Assembly (NCBI RefSeq): GCF_034702125.1
Contig: NC_085880.1
Span: forward strand, 11,606,257-11,670,256
Direction: 5' to 3'
From: Engraulis encrasicolus
Taxonomy: Eukaryota; Chordata; Actinopteri; Clupeiformes; Engraulidae
DNA length: 64,000 nucleotides
The position numbers were made by a program, and so were the translations under genes. Positions 1 to 64,000 of this stretch are shown one piece after another (the stretch's first letter is position 1; every line of letters begins with the position of its first letter). The notes beneath the pieces were generated by a model. The model was not told the origin of the DNA. It did no database searches and saw nothing but the letters and a program-made list of their open reading frames with translations.

Positions 1-442
1 TGGATTTTTTGGTTTATTTTAGTGGATTATTTAAGAAGCATATTAATTGCAGCATATCATCAATTTATGGGCATTAGGTGCCATCGCGCCACCTGACGCT
101 TGAGCAAAAAAAAACCAAAAAAACGTCTGACCCATATACGTATACTCCAGACTGACTGTAGCTGTGGCTGTGATGGTGATATAGCCACTGCTACACAGTG
201 GATTGTTGCCATCAGATAAGCGGCATTCTGCCTTCAGCTGCAGTGTGTCCAGTCATGTGCTGGTGTGATACATCAGCTGGTTTCATTTCACCTCATGGAA
301 AGCATCTGAAATCTCTGAAGCCTTAGGACTTGTAAGAGGACGCTTGCGGCACAGTGGAGCAGACAATTCAACCAATCGCTTCTTGTTCGGTCGTGACCAG
401 CATGCAGTAGTTGCGAAAGTAGAAGTCGACTTCATGGTTTAA

Positions 443-748
443 AGGTGCACTATGCAATATTTTTAGTAGTTCATTTTCAGAATGCTGCCCATTTACAAAT
501 ATTAACTTTTTAACAAATATCTACCACCACCGTTAAATTAAAGTATTCCTTATGACTGGGAAAATTGCACTTCACACACATGAAAAGGGGGACCTTCTCC
601 ATGGTCCGCCATTTTGAATTTCAAGGAATAGGCCTTTTTAGCAGCAAAACGTACAGTCCTTTGGCAATACTAGCAAATATTTAAGATCAAATTTGGCAAT
701 AGGCAGCACAGTTTCAATGCAGCATAGTTGCAATACCTACTGTAGTAG
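443..748 (+). mobile_element. TTAA-type miniature element (family M1), copy A, interrupted or truncated on its right
   Basis: TTAA at 439-442, then AGGTGCACTATGCAATATTT and an internal part very like 51426-51784 (ACCACCACC, CTTCTCCATGGTCCGCCATT, GATCAAATTTGGCAATAGG). It runs into a hAT insertion at 749 and the expected right terminal repeat is not found after 1187. Confidence 0.65.
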
Positions 749-1178
749 TAGGGGTGGGTATTGGCAAAGGGTTCACGATTCAATGCGCATCACGATACAC
801 ATGCCACGATGCGATTCTATCACGATGCATTGCGATTCATGTACTACTGTGATGCATTGCGATATTTACTTCAGTAAATGTGTAAAATACAGCTTATTTG
901 TCAGTTGCTGTGTCGCTTTCTTAAGTCAGTTCATTCTATTTAAGCATTCTATCATCTGGGAGAGAGCTTACATCACAACAGAAATATTACCTATTCTCTA
1001 CTGAACAAAATAACCCGTGGAAAATCGAATTTTATTGTTATCAAATAATCAATTGTCATGACTCCATGCAGTATATTGAGAAAATAAGTATCACGATACC
1101 TTGTCATGAATCGATGCATTGTATCGTGAGAGTAAGTATCGCGATGCATCGATGCAACGATTATTTTGCACACCCCTA
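749..1178. mobile_element. hAT-like miniature element with CTGTAGTAG flanking duplication
   Basis: Ends TAGGGGTG...CACCCCTA, flanked on both sides by CTGTAGTAG (740-748 and 1179-1187), an 8-9 bp duplication as made by hAT transposases. The interior is rich in CACGATGC/ATCGATGC motifs. Similar termini to the element at 48011-48703. Non-coding. Inserted in M1 copy A. Confidence 0.7.
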
Positions 1179-1434
1179 CTGTAGTAGTTAGAATGACATG
1201 AAATTCAGCCAGTGTCTAGTCATGCGTTTGAGGAGTAGGTGTATGCTGGATTTTATGTGCACACCCCTGCCTGTGTGACTGGGCTGTCGGTGTCAGCAGT
1301 CAGTATGCTGAGTTGTAAGTGTATCTGGTATAAGTATCCACCCATAGACACGTGACTAGAGGCCTTTTGGGCCTATTAAGTAACTGCCTGCCTGGCTACA
1401 TATGGAGTGTGAATATGTGTGTTTGTGCACAAGT

Positions 1435-1575
<141 letters not shown>

Positions 1576-1857
1576 CCACTGCCTTTAGGCATTGAGTCTG
1601 AATGGCCATTGTGTAAGGCATGAACGGGCCTGGTTACAGGAGGCGTGGAAGAGGACAGGAGAGGGTAGTCAGAGGAGGGAGGTATGGACACACGCCTATT
1701 CCTCAGGTATGTGTTGGAGAGAGACAGACGAGACGGTTATTTTCCACACCGAATCCCCAAGGCATAACCAGACCAGTCTAAGTCGGCTAGAAGGCACGTG
1801 TCTCTGTGAGTGAAAGAACATGCAACGTGTGTGTGTGTGTGAGTGAGTGAGTGAGCA

Positions 1858-1862
<5 letters not shown>

Positions 1863-1938
<76 letters not shown>

Positions 1939-1963
1939 GAAAGAGAGAGAAGGAGAGAGAGAG
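1863..1963 (+). repeat. (GA)n microsatellite next to the ADSS2 exon 5 donor
   Basis: About 60 bp pure GA then interrupted GA/GAAA up to 1963, i.e. a (CT)n run on the ADSS2 sense strand starting 8 nt after the exon 5 donor. Confidence 0.97.
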
Positions 1964-1970
1964 CGCTTAC

Positions 1971-20714
<18,744 letters not shown>

Positions 20715-21246
20715 GACTGTCTCCACCTGCTCCAGCTTTGCGCGAGGGAAGACACAGCGTAGGGAAGCTTGGTAGTCGAGGTAGTGCCCGCTCCGAACAT
20801 GCGTCGTGTGACCGTCGAACACGCCCCCCGTGAATGTGTGTAGCCACCACTGAAAACGACTCCATGGGGTGTAGAACTAGGTTCAAATCAGGGCTTCTCT
20901 TCGCTATGGCCTTCATGACTCTTAGCAGACAAGTGTATACCAAATAAACAACTGAAAAAAAGGAAAATCATTTGATCTAGCTATGACAAGAGTGGGCAGT
21001 AAAATGGTAGAACAAATAAGCTACTCCAGTTCCAGGAATGTTGCACTTGGCCCTTGTGCAGTCAAAGCATGCATAATTCATAGCCCTATATAGGCCTACC
21101 AATTGTGAAGTTATATGATCTATCTTTCTGAAATTACAAACACATTGATACAATATCAATCATGAAATATCTATTCACAGCTTATTTCTTTTTGAGAAAT
21201 TTGTGTTTTGATCTATGGGTGGATAGTTAGGGTGTCCCGTGCATAG

Positions 21247-21251
<5 letters not shown>

Positions 21252-21306
<55 letters not shown>
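21252..21306 (+). repeat. (CA)n microsatellite, about 55 bp
   Basis: Pure CA after GCGCGCG, in the ADSS2-DESI2 spacer. Confidence 0.97.
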
Positions 21307-21309
<3 letters not shown>

Positions 21310-22082
21310 TTTTTAAAATTATGATATTTACATATGGGCTATATGTACGTATATAGGGTGGGGAACCTGTCTCGAGGGCTGTTTACCTTGAGGCCGTCTT
21401 ATCTGCCCCCCGACATAATTATAATGTTAAGAAGTTTGGCGTAGTATGGCGTATTTTGTAAAGAAATGTTAGAAAGTGCAGGGGCAAGTGGTTTGTGTCC
21501 ATAGTACAGCCCTTGGAGGACTTTATAAAATCTGAAGTGGCCCCTTGTGAAAACTCACCCCTGATATATTAGAACTCAGTGTTGCTTTGCTGCCCCCTGG
21601 TGATCACTCTATAATGGCACTTGAGACAGACTTGATCCCATCCCTGCCTAAGATGGGCAAAATGTATTCATTAGTTACTAATTAGTATTAATTAATTAGT
21701 TACTAGTAGCCTATTAATAGTGCCACATATCCCAAATAACTTGATTTTACCTGTGCAATTCCACCAGGTGATTGGCTGGTTGAATGACCACCTGGTTGGT
21801 AAAACAAGGTCATTTGGAGTATGTGCTGGACTAGCCTAACTAATGAGTGCATCTTGCCCATCACTGCTAATAACCACTTCTCATGTAAACAAAGATATCC
21901 TACTTAGATGTATGGCACCAGCCAAGACTCAGGCAGTGATTTCAGATGAGCGAATTGAGGTCATGAATGTGTCCGATGTATTTGTTGCTTGCAGAGCTTC
22001 AAAAGTTGCATTCCAACATCTGTTGCATTAGACCTGCAATCTTGGTTTTAAAAAATGCCATTAATCAATGGAGGTTCTAGAC

Positions 22083-22372
22083 TAGTGTTCCTCAACAGGG
22101 GCGGTACAGCCTCCCAGGGGGCGTTGGGGTGCCCTAGGGGGGCGTTGAGAATGATACAGTTGAGAGTGGGCGGTGCTTAGCTGTCATTGGTCCATTGATT
22201 TTTTTCTAATAAGGGGGGCGTTGGCAGGCTTGTGATGAGGTCAAGGGGGCATTGGGAGGCTTAGGATGAGGTCCAGGGGGCGTGGGGAGGCTTAGGATGA
22301 GGTCCAGGGGGCGTGGGGAGGCTTAGGATGAGGTCCAGGGGGGCTTTGTTCAAAAAGGGTTGAGAACCACTG
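22083..22372. mobile_element. hAT miniature element carrying an internal minisatellite
   Basis: Flanked by perfect 8-bp duplications TTCTAGAC (22075-22082, 22373-22380). The right end GTTGAGAACCACTG is the inverse of the common hAT end CAGTGGTTCTCAAC; the left end TAGTGTTCCTCAAC is a variant. Inside, about four tandem units of 31 bp (GAGGCTTAGGATGAGGTCCA + GGGGGCGTGGG) fill 22229-22345. Confidence 0.88.
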
Positions 22373-22849
22373 TTCTAGACCAAAATGACCGGGGGGTGGG
22401 GGGGGGGCAGTAGGGCCAGTGATTGTTCAGGGGTGCACATAAATTGGCAAAAGAGATCAATTCTTTAATGTTGAATATATAATTTACATGTCATGCGTTT
22501 TAGAACTTCATATTTTAAGTCATTGGCTGTTCAGCACAGGGGCCACAACAAGGGCCAGAAGGAAATCTACAGGAGCACTGGCTCACTCTGCCCCCTGTCT
22601 AGAGCCGCCCATGCTATTCATTTATCTTCCGGCCTTGATTTTTTCACCCTCACATAATGCTTTCATTTGCTTCGAAAAAATCAGTAGAAAAGAATTCACA
22701 GAGTTTATTCGCCAAAATAGGGTCTACCTATTCCTTAATTAACTGACAGAATGGTTAAAACGTTCAGTTAGGCCTAAATAAAAAGTAATTTTAGAGATAG
22801 TTAGGAACACGTTGTGTAAAGTAGAGGTACAAGCAGGACTGCTGACAGT

Positions 22850-22971
22850 TTTGACTGGGCCCAGGACAGACTAATCTGAAAGGGCCCCCCAACCAATACA
22901 TTCAATGTAATGAGGATCCAATTATGGGCTCCCCATCTCCCTGGGCCCGGGCATCTCCCTGGGCCCGGGAC
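22850..22971. repeat. Dispersed GGGCCC-rich repeat R2, split by the 3.65-kb hAT insertion
   Basis: GCTGACAGTTTTGACTGGGC...GGGCCCCCCAACCAATACATTCAATG..., continued at 26633-26670 (AGCTGACCCCTTTGTCCCCC, CTTGTCGGCTTCC). A related, uninterrupted copy is at 53205-53362. CATCTCCCTGGGCCCGGG is tandemly duplicated at about 22934-22969. Confidence 0.65.
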
Positions 22972-23177
22972 TAGGCCTGTGTATTGATTGACAATTTTCG
23001 GTTCCGGTTCCATTTTCGGTTCCTTCGTTTCGGTTCCGGTACCAGAACGGTTCCATTTTCGGTTCCTAGAAACCCTGAATTACGTGCAGTTACCCAAAGT
23101 GGCCAGTAGATGGCGTAACGGGTCTGCAAATCATGAGTTTCCCTGCCTGCAACAAGGCGGCGCTCATCGTGACTTAA

Positions 23178-23518
23178 AGGGTGTGCCACTATTTTGGGGC
23201 TTAATACAGTTAAAGTCGTTGACTGGGATTTATAAAGGTGGTAAAGTGTCTTATTTTTCATGTAAGCCGGTGTCTTGCTTTAAGACAAGTTAAAAGAGGG
23301 AATGTGTCGCTAAGCTAGTGAAAGTCAATGTATCCATGTAGCATGCTACAATGCTACACGGATACATTGACTTTCACTAGCTTAGCGACATATTCCCTCT
23401 TTTAACTTGACTTAAAGCAAGACAACGCTTAACATGAAAAATAAGACACTTTACCACCTTTATAAACCCCAGCCAACGATTGTAACTGCATTAAGCCCCA
23501 AAATAGTGGCATACCCCT
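23178..23518. mobile_element. TTAA-type fold-back element (family F1), full copy
   Basis: TTAA at 23174-23177 and 23519-23522. The two arms of about 160 bp are nearly perfect inverted repeats along the whole length (AGGGTGTGCCACTATTTTGG... / ...CCAAAATAGTGGCATACCCCT), with a loop of about 15 nt near 23340-23355. Non-coding. Confidence 0.92.
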
Positions 23519-23814
23519 TTAAGCAATGGCGGGTTAAAGGCATTTAATTCTATACAGCATTCATGATGATGCATGCTGCAAGTTGTCCTCTCGGCCTGGC
23601 TTGGCAAGTATAATACACGGTTTTGATACTGATAAATGTACTCATGTCTGATTAAAATTGTTCTGCTGTACGGTGCAACTTCACTTCTGGTACCAATCCT
23701 ATGTCAAGCGTGCCTGATGTAGCAGAGTGGAGTTTCCTAAGATTTCTGACCTTTACTTAATTAGGTTTTAAAAGGTGACTACGCCAGTCTCGTTAAGGGG
23801 TGAGACAACCCAGG

Positions 23815-24546
23815 TGTTAATACACAATTTCCCCCCCGACAGGTTCTGGATGAGGAACGAGGACACAGCTGTTAATACATATGATTCTCTTTATTTTCTC
23901 CTTGCACATCAAGTCTTTCTCTAAAAAGGGTGCAGGTAGGCAGGTAGGAGGACAAGTACAGTTCACTAGATATTCACACACAAGCTTCCACAAGGTAGTA
24001 GACGATGGTTATGTGTAAACCAGAAGGCAGAGGCCTGATGCCACCGAGTAGGCCTAGCCTAATATATATATATATATTTAAATGAACAATCGCAACACTG
24101 TGAACTACAAAAACAACCACAGCAAATCAAACACAAAGGAAAATATAGAGGCCTAAATAAAACGCCAAAATGAGAAATAAATCCAAAGTAAATAACTCAA
24201 AAAGAGAAAGAAAATCACAGCACACAAGATATTTCACAGTGAAGCAATATTCAGGAATCAAACCACTCCGATGAGAGATTATGCACTAATTCAGGTGGGT
24301 CAACCCCGCCACAATAAGTCTACACAATGAAACCGAGCCAACCAACTGGTCTCCGGTGATTCACTCCTGGCCCCAGGAGTGGATGACCGGAGCCAGTCGG
24401 GCCAGACAGCACAAAGTGAGAAAACGTACACACCTGCGTAGGCCTAAAACAAGCCACTCACTACCTCCTGCTTACTAAAAGAGCTCGTAGTAAAACAAAA
24501 CAAAACAAACCAGGGAAAAGACGGCGGTGTCCCCCCGCCCCCAACA
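23815..24546 (-). mobile_element. Possible solo or truncated LTR
   Basis: Read on the minus strand the segment starts TGTTGGGGG and ends TTAACA, has an AATAAA signal at 23895-23890 about 75 nt before its end, and is followed by GACTGGCGTAGTCACC, which resembles a gypsy-type primer-binding region. No matching 5-bp target duplication was found. A 25-bp-arm hairpin lies at about 24346-24396. Confidence 0.33.
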
Positions 24547-25452
24547 GTAACATGCGTCTCTAACCCTAGAAGTCATAAGGGCAGAATTAGTATCAGGGAC
24601 ACATCATACTCCTCACACAATTATCACATCACACATCACATTAAGGCCATCTCCAGTGATGTCTTACCTCAGTGGGTATACGGCAGAGTGGGCTAGGAGT
24701 TGAAAGGTCCTTCATCTCCACTGGACCCCACAAGTAGAGCTAAGGCCAAACAGCATCCCATTAGTAATCGTTAACCAAGCTACTAGTATGCACTTTCATC
24801 ACAAACTATAACCAGTGAAGAGCCTACCTTGCCCAGTGGCTTTAAGTTGACACACACAACCAAATCTCCAACCCCACTGCCACGATAACCAGCAGCGCAC
24901 AAACGGCAAGCAATTGCCAGGTAGCTCAAACGAGCTCAGGTGCCAAACCTAGCGTCTAATTGTCTAGCTACCTGGGTCAACCCGGAAGTGCAATTTATGC
25001 TGCTGAGAGGGATGCATCATTGGCCACTTTTCCCCTGGGTCCTAGCACCCCACCCTGCCAACCCACAGGTAAGACCTGTAAAAAACAAAAAAACAGAAAA
25101 GCCAGAAGGCCAATCTCCCAATGTTGTGCACATACTCCTCTGACTACACATCCCACATGCTACACTGACATGATTTTTTAATGTAGCCTACCCTACCCAG
25201 TCTGTCGACAGCTGGGGCTTTTCTACTAGGTTCTGCAGAACTGTTCTAACACAACTCGGCTTCATAAATATTCATGGAACTTGATGGGGCTCGGTGCTGT
25301 CTCGCACGCATTTCCATACAGGGACTAGAACTGGGCCGTATGATCAGCTGCTGCAAGTAGTCGCGACAACACTGTGCTTTCACGCCATGGTGAATCTAAG
25401 CTAAAGAGTCCTAATCTAAACGATAGAAAGGCCTAAATATATATAGGCTATA

Positions 25453-25975
25453 ACAGACATGTGTTAGGGCTTGTTCGAAAGCTGCGAATCTTAGCTTTTT
25501 ACGGCACGTTTTTATGTTCTTTCATTCAAAAGTTATTGAACTGTAAGCGGCTGCTGTTGCAAGTGAAAAAATAGCGCTTTCCAACCATTTTTTTATCTCG
25601 TCATTTTTTTTCCCTAACAGCCAGCGATCTCCTTAACCTAGACCTACAGACATGTGTTAGGGCTTGTTCGAAAGCTGGGATTCTTAGCTTTTTACAGTTT
25701 TTTACGGAACGTTTTTATGTTCTTTCATTCATAAGTTATTGAACTGTAAGCGGCCGCTGTTGCAAGTGAAAAAATAGCGCTTTCCAACCATTTTTTTTTA
25801 TCTCGTCATTTTTTTCCTAACAGCCAGCGATCTCCTTAACCTAGACCTACATACATGTGTTAGGGCTTGTTCGAAAGCTGAGATTCTTAGCTTTTTACAG
25901 TTTTTTACGGAACGTTTTTATGTTCTTTCAATCCACAGTTATTTAACCTTAAGCGGCCGCTACTTCAAATAAACA
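25453..25975 (+). repeat. Tandem triplication of a unit of about 195-203 bp
   Basis: Unit 1 25453-25645, unit 2 25646-25848, unit 3 from 25849 (about 125 bp, then diverging). Each starts ACA(G/T)ACATGTGTTAGGGC and contains CTTAGCTTTTTACGG, TTTTTATGTTCTTTCA and TCTCGTCATTTTTTT. Confidence 0.9.
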
Positions 25976-26639
25976 ATGGCGTTATTCTCCAGCCGGATAG
26001 AGAGGAAATCTTTTTTGTCGCTGTGTTCTTTGTTCCCTCAAATTAAACCGACGGTCTAAATAGGCTACATTTGTACGTCCCCAAAACAAGACCAGTTCTT
26101 TCTAAGTTAGCTCTTTTCATGGAAAAACATGTTTCCAAGGAGTCAGAGACATCTTCCTGAAGAGTCGAGGTCATGGTTGAGGTTGACCGTATTGCAGCAG
26201 GCATAGTTAAAGTTGACGGTGCCTTTGTAAAGATGCTGCAACTCTCTGCACGCAAGTTAATCGAATAGCCTATTAGTTTATCGCAGATAGGCTATTGCAG
26301 CGCGCTCCTTCCTTATCTACTTTCCTGAAATATAGCCACGCTTTCGACGGCATGTTTTTGTTTCTCAATAGTACAATCAGCTGGTTGAAAATCAGCTATT
26401 GTTTAAATGAGGTGCGAAACGGGAAGAGGAGGAGCGTGGTCAGTTTGTGACACTTGTGATTGGCTGAAATGGCCGCGTGCTTAAACACATAGCCTATTTG
26501 ATGGCTCTGACAGTCAGACTTCAGGAACCGAAACGTGGAACAGACAGGCACGTTTCGATGCCAAGTAGAACCTTAGCTTTTAATTCGGTTCCATCAAAGA
26601 ATTGAATTTCGGTACCCAGTCCTACCCGGGACAGCTGAC

Positions 26640-27500
26640 CCCTTTGTCCCCCCTTGTCGGCTTCCCTGGGTAGAAGTACTCTATTATTGTGATATTATAT
26701 AGCTGAAACTATGTAGGCCTAATATGATAGGCCTACCTCTGGTGTTGTAATGACATAGGCCTATATAAGAGAACTTCTCTACTTTAAACAACTCTGGTAG
26801 GACACTTATTGATGGGACAGACAATCATGGTTATATTGCTGGGTATAGCTTGTATTATAGGCTATTAAGTAGAAGCACTATACATTTGGTCGTCTGACAT
26901 CCTCTATAAAGCTTTAAAACATTTAAAAAATAATAATAATAATCCCATCTCCCCAGTACATTGCTTCGCCTTGATTCCAAAGGTGACTTTAATGTTATAC
27001 CACTGAACACCACAAGATGGCACTACCTGTTCTCCTTTCACAGTAGGCTCTGTTCTCCAGTCTGCTGAAAATGCCAATACCAGTTGAATTTTACATGCAT
27101 GGCTATTGAACATGTTTTTTCCCCTTATCGACAGATTGCATATTTACTTCTGCCCTCTCAAAGCCCAGTACAACAGGCAGCGTACATACGCACAAGTAGG
27201 CCAAAGGCCTACCGCCATCTCTTTCTTTCTTAAATGGAATTACTATGATAGTTTGTTGTTGGATACTGCCTATGACTCTTTGCACAAACCTATTGACAGA
27301 GTATCTTTGTAATCTCGCAATACAACACAGCCAAAAAAAATGGTTCAGGTTATCGAACACTTACATTGACACTCGATCTGAATAAAACATCTGGAAAGGA
27401 GGTCGTGTGGAAAAACCGCTAAACCTTTGATACAGACATTGTCGTATCTCTGATAATTAAATTAGACTTCATCAAACGATCCTTCAGAACTATCTGTGGC
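26640..27500. other. Spacer stretch with nothing recognised
   Basis: Apart from the tail of repeat R2 (to about 26670), no coding, transposon ends or long simple repeats were seen. Confidence 0.5.
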
Positions 27501-28248
27501 TCCTTTGTTGTTCATGTGACGTGTACGCAACCCCGAGGATCTTCTTCGACAACATCATCATCACCAGCAGCAGCAGGAGCGCTTCAGGATGCCGTTCACC
27601 CAAGAAACGGACCCTGCACCGTTATGACAAATTACAGAAAGGAATGTTACTCTCGACAGCGGTTTCACTAGTATCCAGTTGCGACATTCGCGGTACTTGT
27701 ATTGTGTTTCTACTATCGAATGAGTGAAAGAAACTTGAAGAAAACTCGACGACAATTTAGCTTTTTTCGATCAGATATTCGCTACGAGTGGCTAACGCTA
27801 GCTGGTATTGTTGAGGTCCATTGAAGTACAGTGTTAGCTAGCTGCTGATTAGTACAGTGGACCCAGTTGACAGCTAGCCAGCTACGAGAAGGCTTGCCAA
27901 GTTAGATCGCAGCCTTCTGTCACTGTACTGTACATTCATTCTCACTTTCAGAGCAGGGACTCATTCATGTTTGGTTTGAACGAAAAACGGGAATCGAGTG
28001 AACTCAGTAGACCAGTCGGTTTGGAAGAGATGACTAGGTGGTTGTCTTGTAGGTGTTCATAGTATTAGATGTTTTTGATAGAAGAACAGAGAGAACGTTA
28101 GCTAGCTAATGTTAGCTGGTTGGTTAGCCATCTTAGCTAGTGAAAGGAAGCGCGGCTAGGTCGCTAGCCCGAGGAAAAGCCGTTCCTGCTGGGCAAGAGT
28201 GGAAGGAGCAGCGAGATAATCGACTTGGGACGGAGAAATTGCTGTGTG

Positions 28249-63292
<35,044 letters not shown>

Positions 63293-64000
63293 ACCACAAC
63301 CCCACACTCATATCCACTGACAGACCAAACAGACCAACCCTGACCCCCAGGTAATGACTCAATATCCAACCTATGTCCACTTACCCAACCCCAGCCCTAG
63401 GTAGTCCCAGCCCATATCCCCCTCTCATCAGCCCACATGACCCATCAGTCCTGTGGGGAGCTGCCACTGCACTCTTGCTGGCTAAGTCCCGCTGCCCTGC
63501 TCTGCCTTGCTCTGACAGACGGGGCTGTCTTCCAGTCCAGTGAGTGCTGCCCTGTATCCTGGGGAAACACTAGGAGTTGGATGGAGCGACAGGCAGGCGC
63601 CTCTCAGATACACCACAGCGACCTCTGGTGGCTATTAAATGCAACAGCAGGCGCAGCCTCTGGAGAACCTCTAGTTACGTGGAGGAGCTTGCTGGAAGTG
63701 ACTATGGACCTGATTTTCTGTGTTTATGTTTCAATCTTTTTTCGTTTGCTGATCTGTCAGAGAAGATGAAATCCAAGCTGATGTCAAAGTTTCGTTTATT
63801 GCCTTCCTTTTTATTTTTTTCTTAGACACTCAGGACTCTCATGGTGTCACCGAAGAGAAAGACAGACGGTTCTGTTCTGAGATTTCCAAAACACATGCTT
63901 TTGTTTTATTTGTTCTTCTGTTGTGTTTACCTTTTTTTGTTGTTTCCAGAGATTTTGCTTTGAGATTGTGGTTTTCATGTAGATTTCATGGATCGGTATG
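63293..64000 (+). other. DESI2: DESI2 3'UTR, incomplete
   Basis: Sequence after the TAG keeps no open frame with similarity to the family. No AATAAA or ATTAAA-type signal followed by a plausible cleavage site is seen before the window ends, so the transcript presumably continues to the right. T-rich toward 63900-63950. Confidence 0.6.

Larger units (their letters stand above)
22972..26624. mobile_element. 3.65-kb hAT-type insertion, non-autonomous or decayed
   Basis: Perfect 8-bp flanking duplication CCCGGGAC (22964-22971 and 26625-26632). Ends TAGGCCTG.../...CAGTCCTA, with CGGTTCCGGTTCC-type subterminal sequence on both sides. No hAT transposase domain was recognised in any frame. Carries a fold-back element (23178-23518), an LTR-like segment (23815-24546) and a tandem triplication (25453-25975). 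It occupies about half of the ADSS2-DESI2 spacer. Confidence 0.82.
20715..28248. other. Divergent intergenic spacer between ADSS2 and DESI2
   Basis: About 7.5 kb separates the two start codons. It holds a (CA)n tract (21252-21306), a 290-bp hAT element (22083-22372), a 3.65-kb hAT-type insertion (22972-26624) and, next to DESI2, about 700 bp (27500-28248) visibly richer in CpG, a plausible DESI2 promoter/5'UTR area. No TATA box is obvious next to either gene. No coding sequence is recognised in the spacer. Confidence 0.6.

Noticed and set aside
1..440. Searched for ADSS2 exon 6 (GTTKKGIGPVYSSK) on the minus strand in 1-1970
   Set aside because: No matching translation or splice pair found; the exon must lie outside the window.
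26043..26255. 70-codon minus-strand frame inside the 3.65-kb hAT insertion, considered as a transposase exon
   Set aside because: No BED finger, DDE or hAT dimerisation motif could be identified.

Overview
The window is vertebrate nuclear DNA, most probably from a ray-finned (teleost) fish. Two split genes are recognisable. Their exons are short, bounded by GT/AG splice sites and keep phase. They lie in about 60 kb of intron and intergenic DNA full of long (CA)n/(GA)n microsatellites, hAT, Tc1/mariner and TTAA-type miniature DNA transposons, and tRNA-derived SINEs whose 3' tails have a form common in teleosts. Species cannot be named from the sequence alone.

Left part, minus strand (1971-20714): the 5' part of ADSS2, adenylosuccinate synthetase isozyme 2 (AMP synthesis). 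Five coding exons are present (20511-20714, 8844-8946, 6871-6939, 6670-6720, 1971-2037). They give residues 1 to about 164, including the P-loop and both catalytic residues. The remaining two thirds of the gene runs off the left edge. Intron 1 (8947-20510) holds a SINE, a decayed Tc1 element with a 953-bp transposon nested in it, a candidate 1.8-kb repeat-rich element, two TTAA miniature elements sharing one TTAA, and several hairpins.

Middle (20715-28248): a head-to-head spacer of about 7.5 kb between the two genes. Half of it is one 3.65-kb hAT-type insertion with a perfect 8-bp target duplication. That insertion itself carries a fold-back TTAA element, an LTR-like segment and a tandem triplication of about 200 bp.

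Right part, plus strand (28249-63292): DESI2 (PPPDE1), a PPPDE-family thiol isopeptidase, complete in five coding exons (28249-28287, 43948-44020, 51079-51172, 54205-54346, 62942-63292; 699 nt, 232 residues). The His and Cys of the catalytic dyad are present. The C-terminus carries a Pro/Ala/Ser and His/Asn-rich tail that makes it longer than the 194-residue human protein as I recall it. The 3'UTR runs off the right edge.

ADSS2 and DESI2 are also neighbours in human 1q44, so this is conserved linkage rather than a functional operon. I found no novel multi-gene system. The most unusual content is the transposon stratigraphy, especially two large non-coding elements that each carry their own reiterated 13-bp motif, and exons framed almost immediately by microsatellites.
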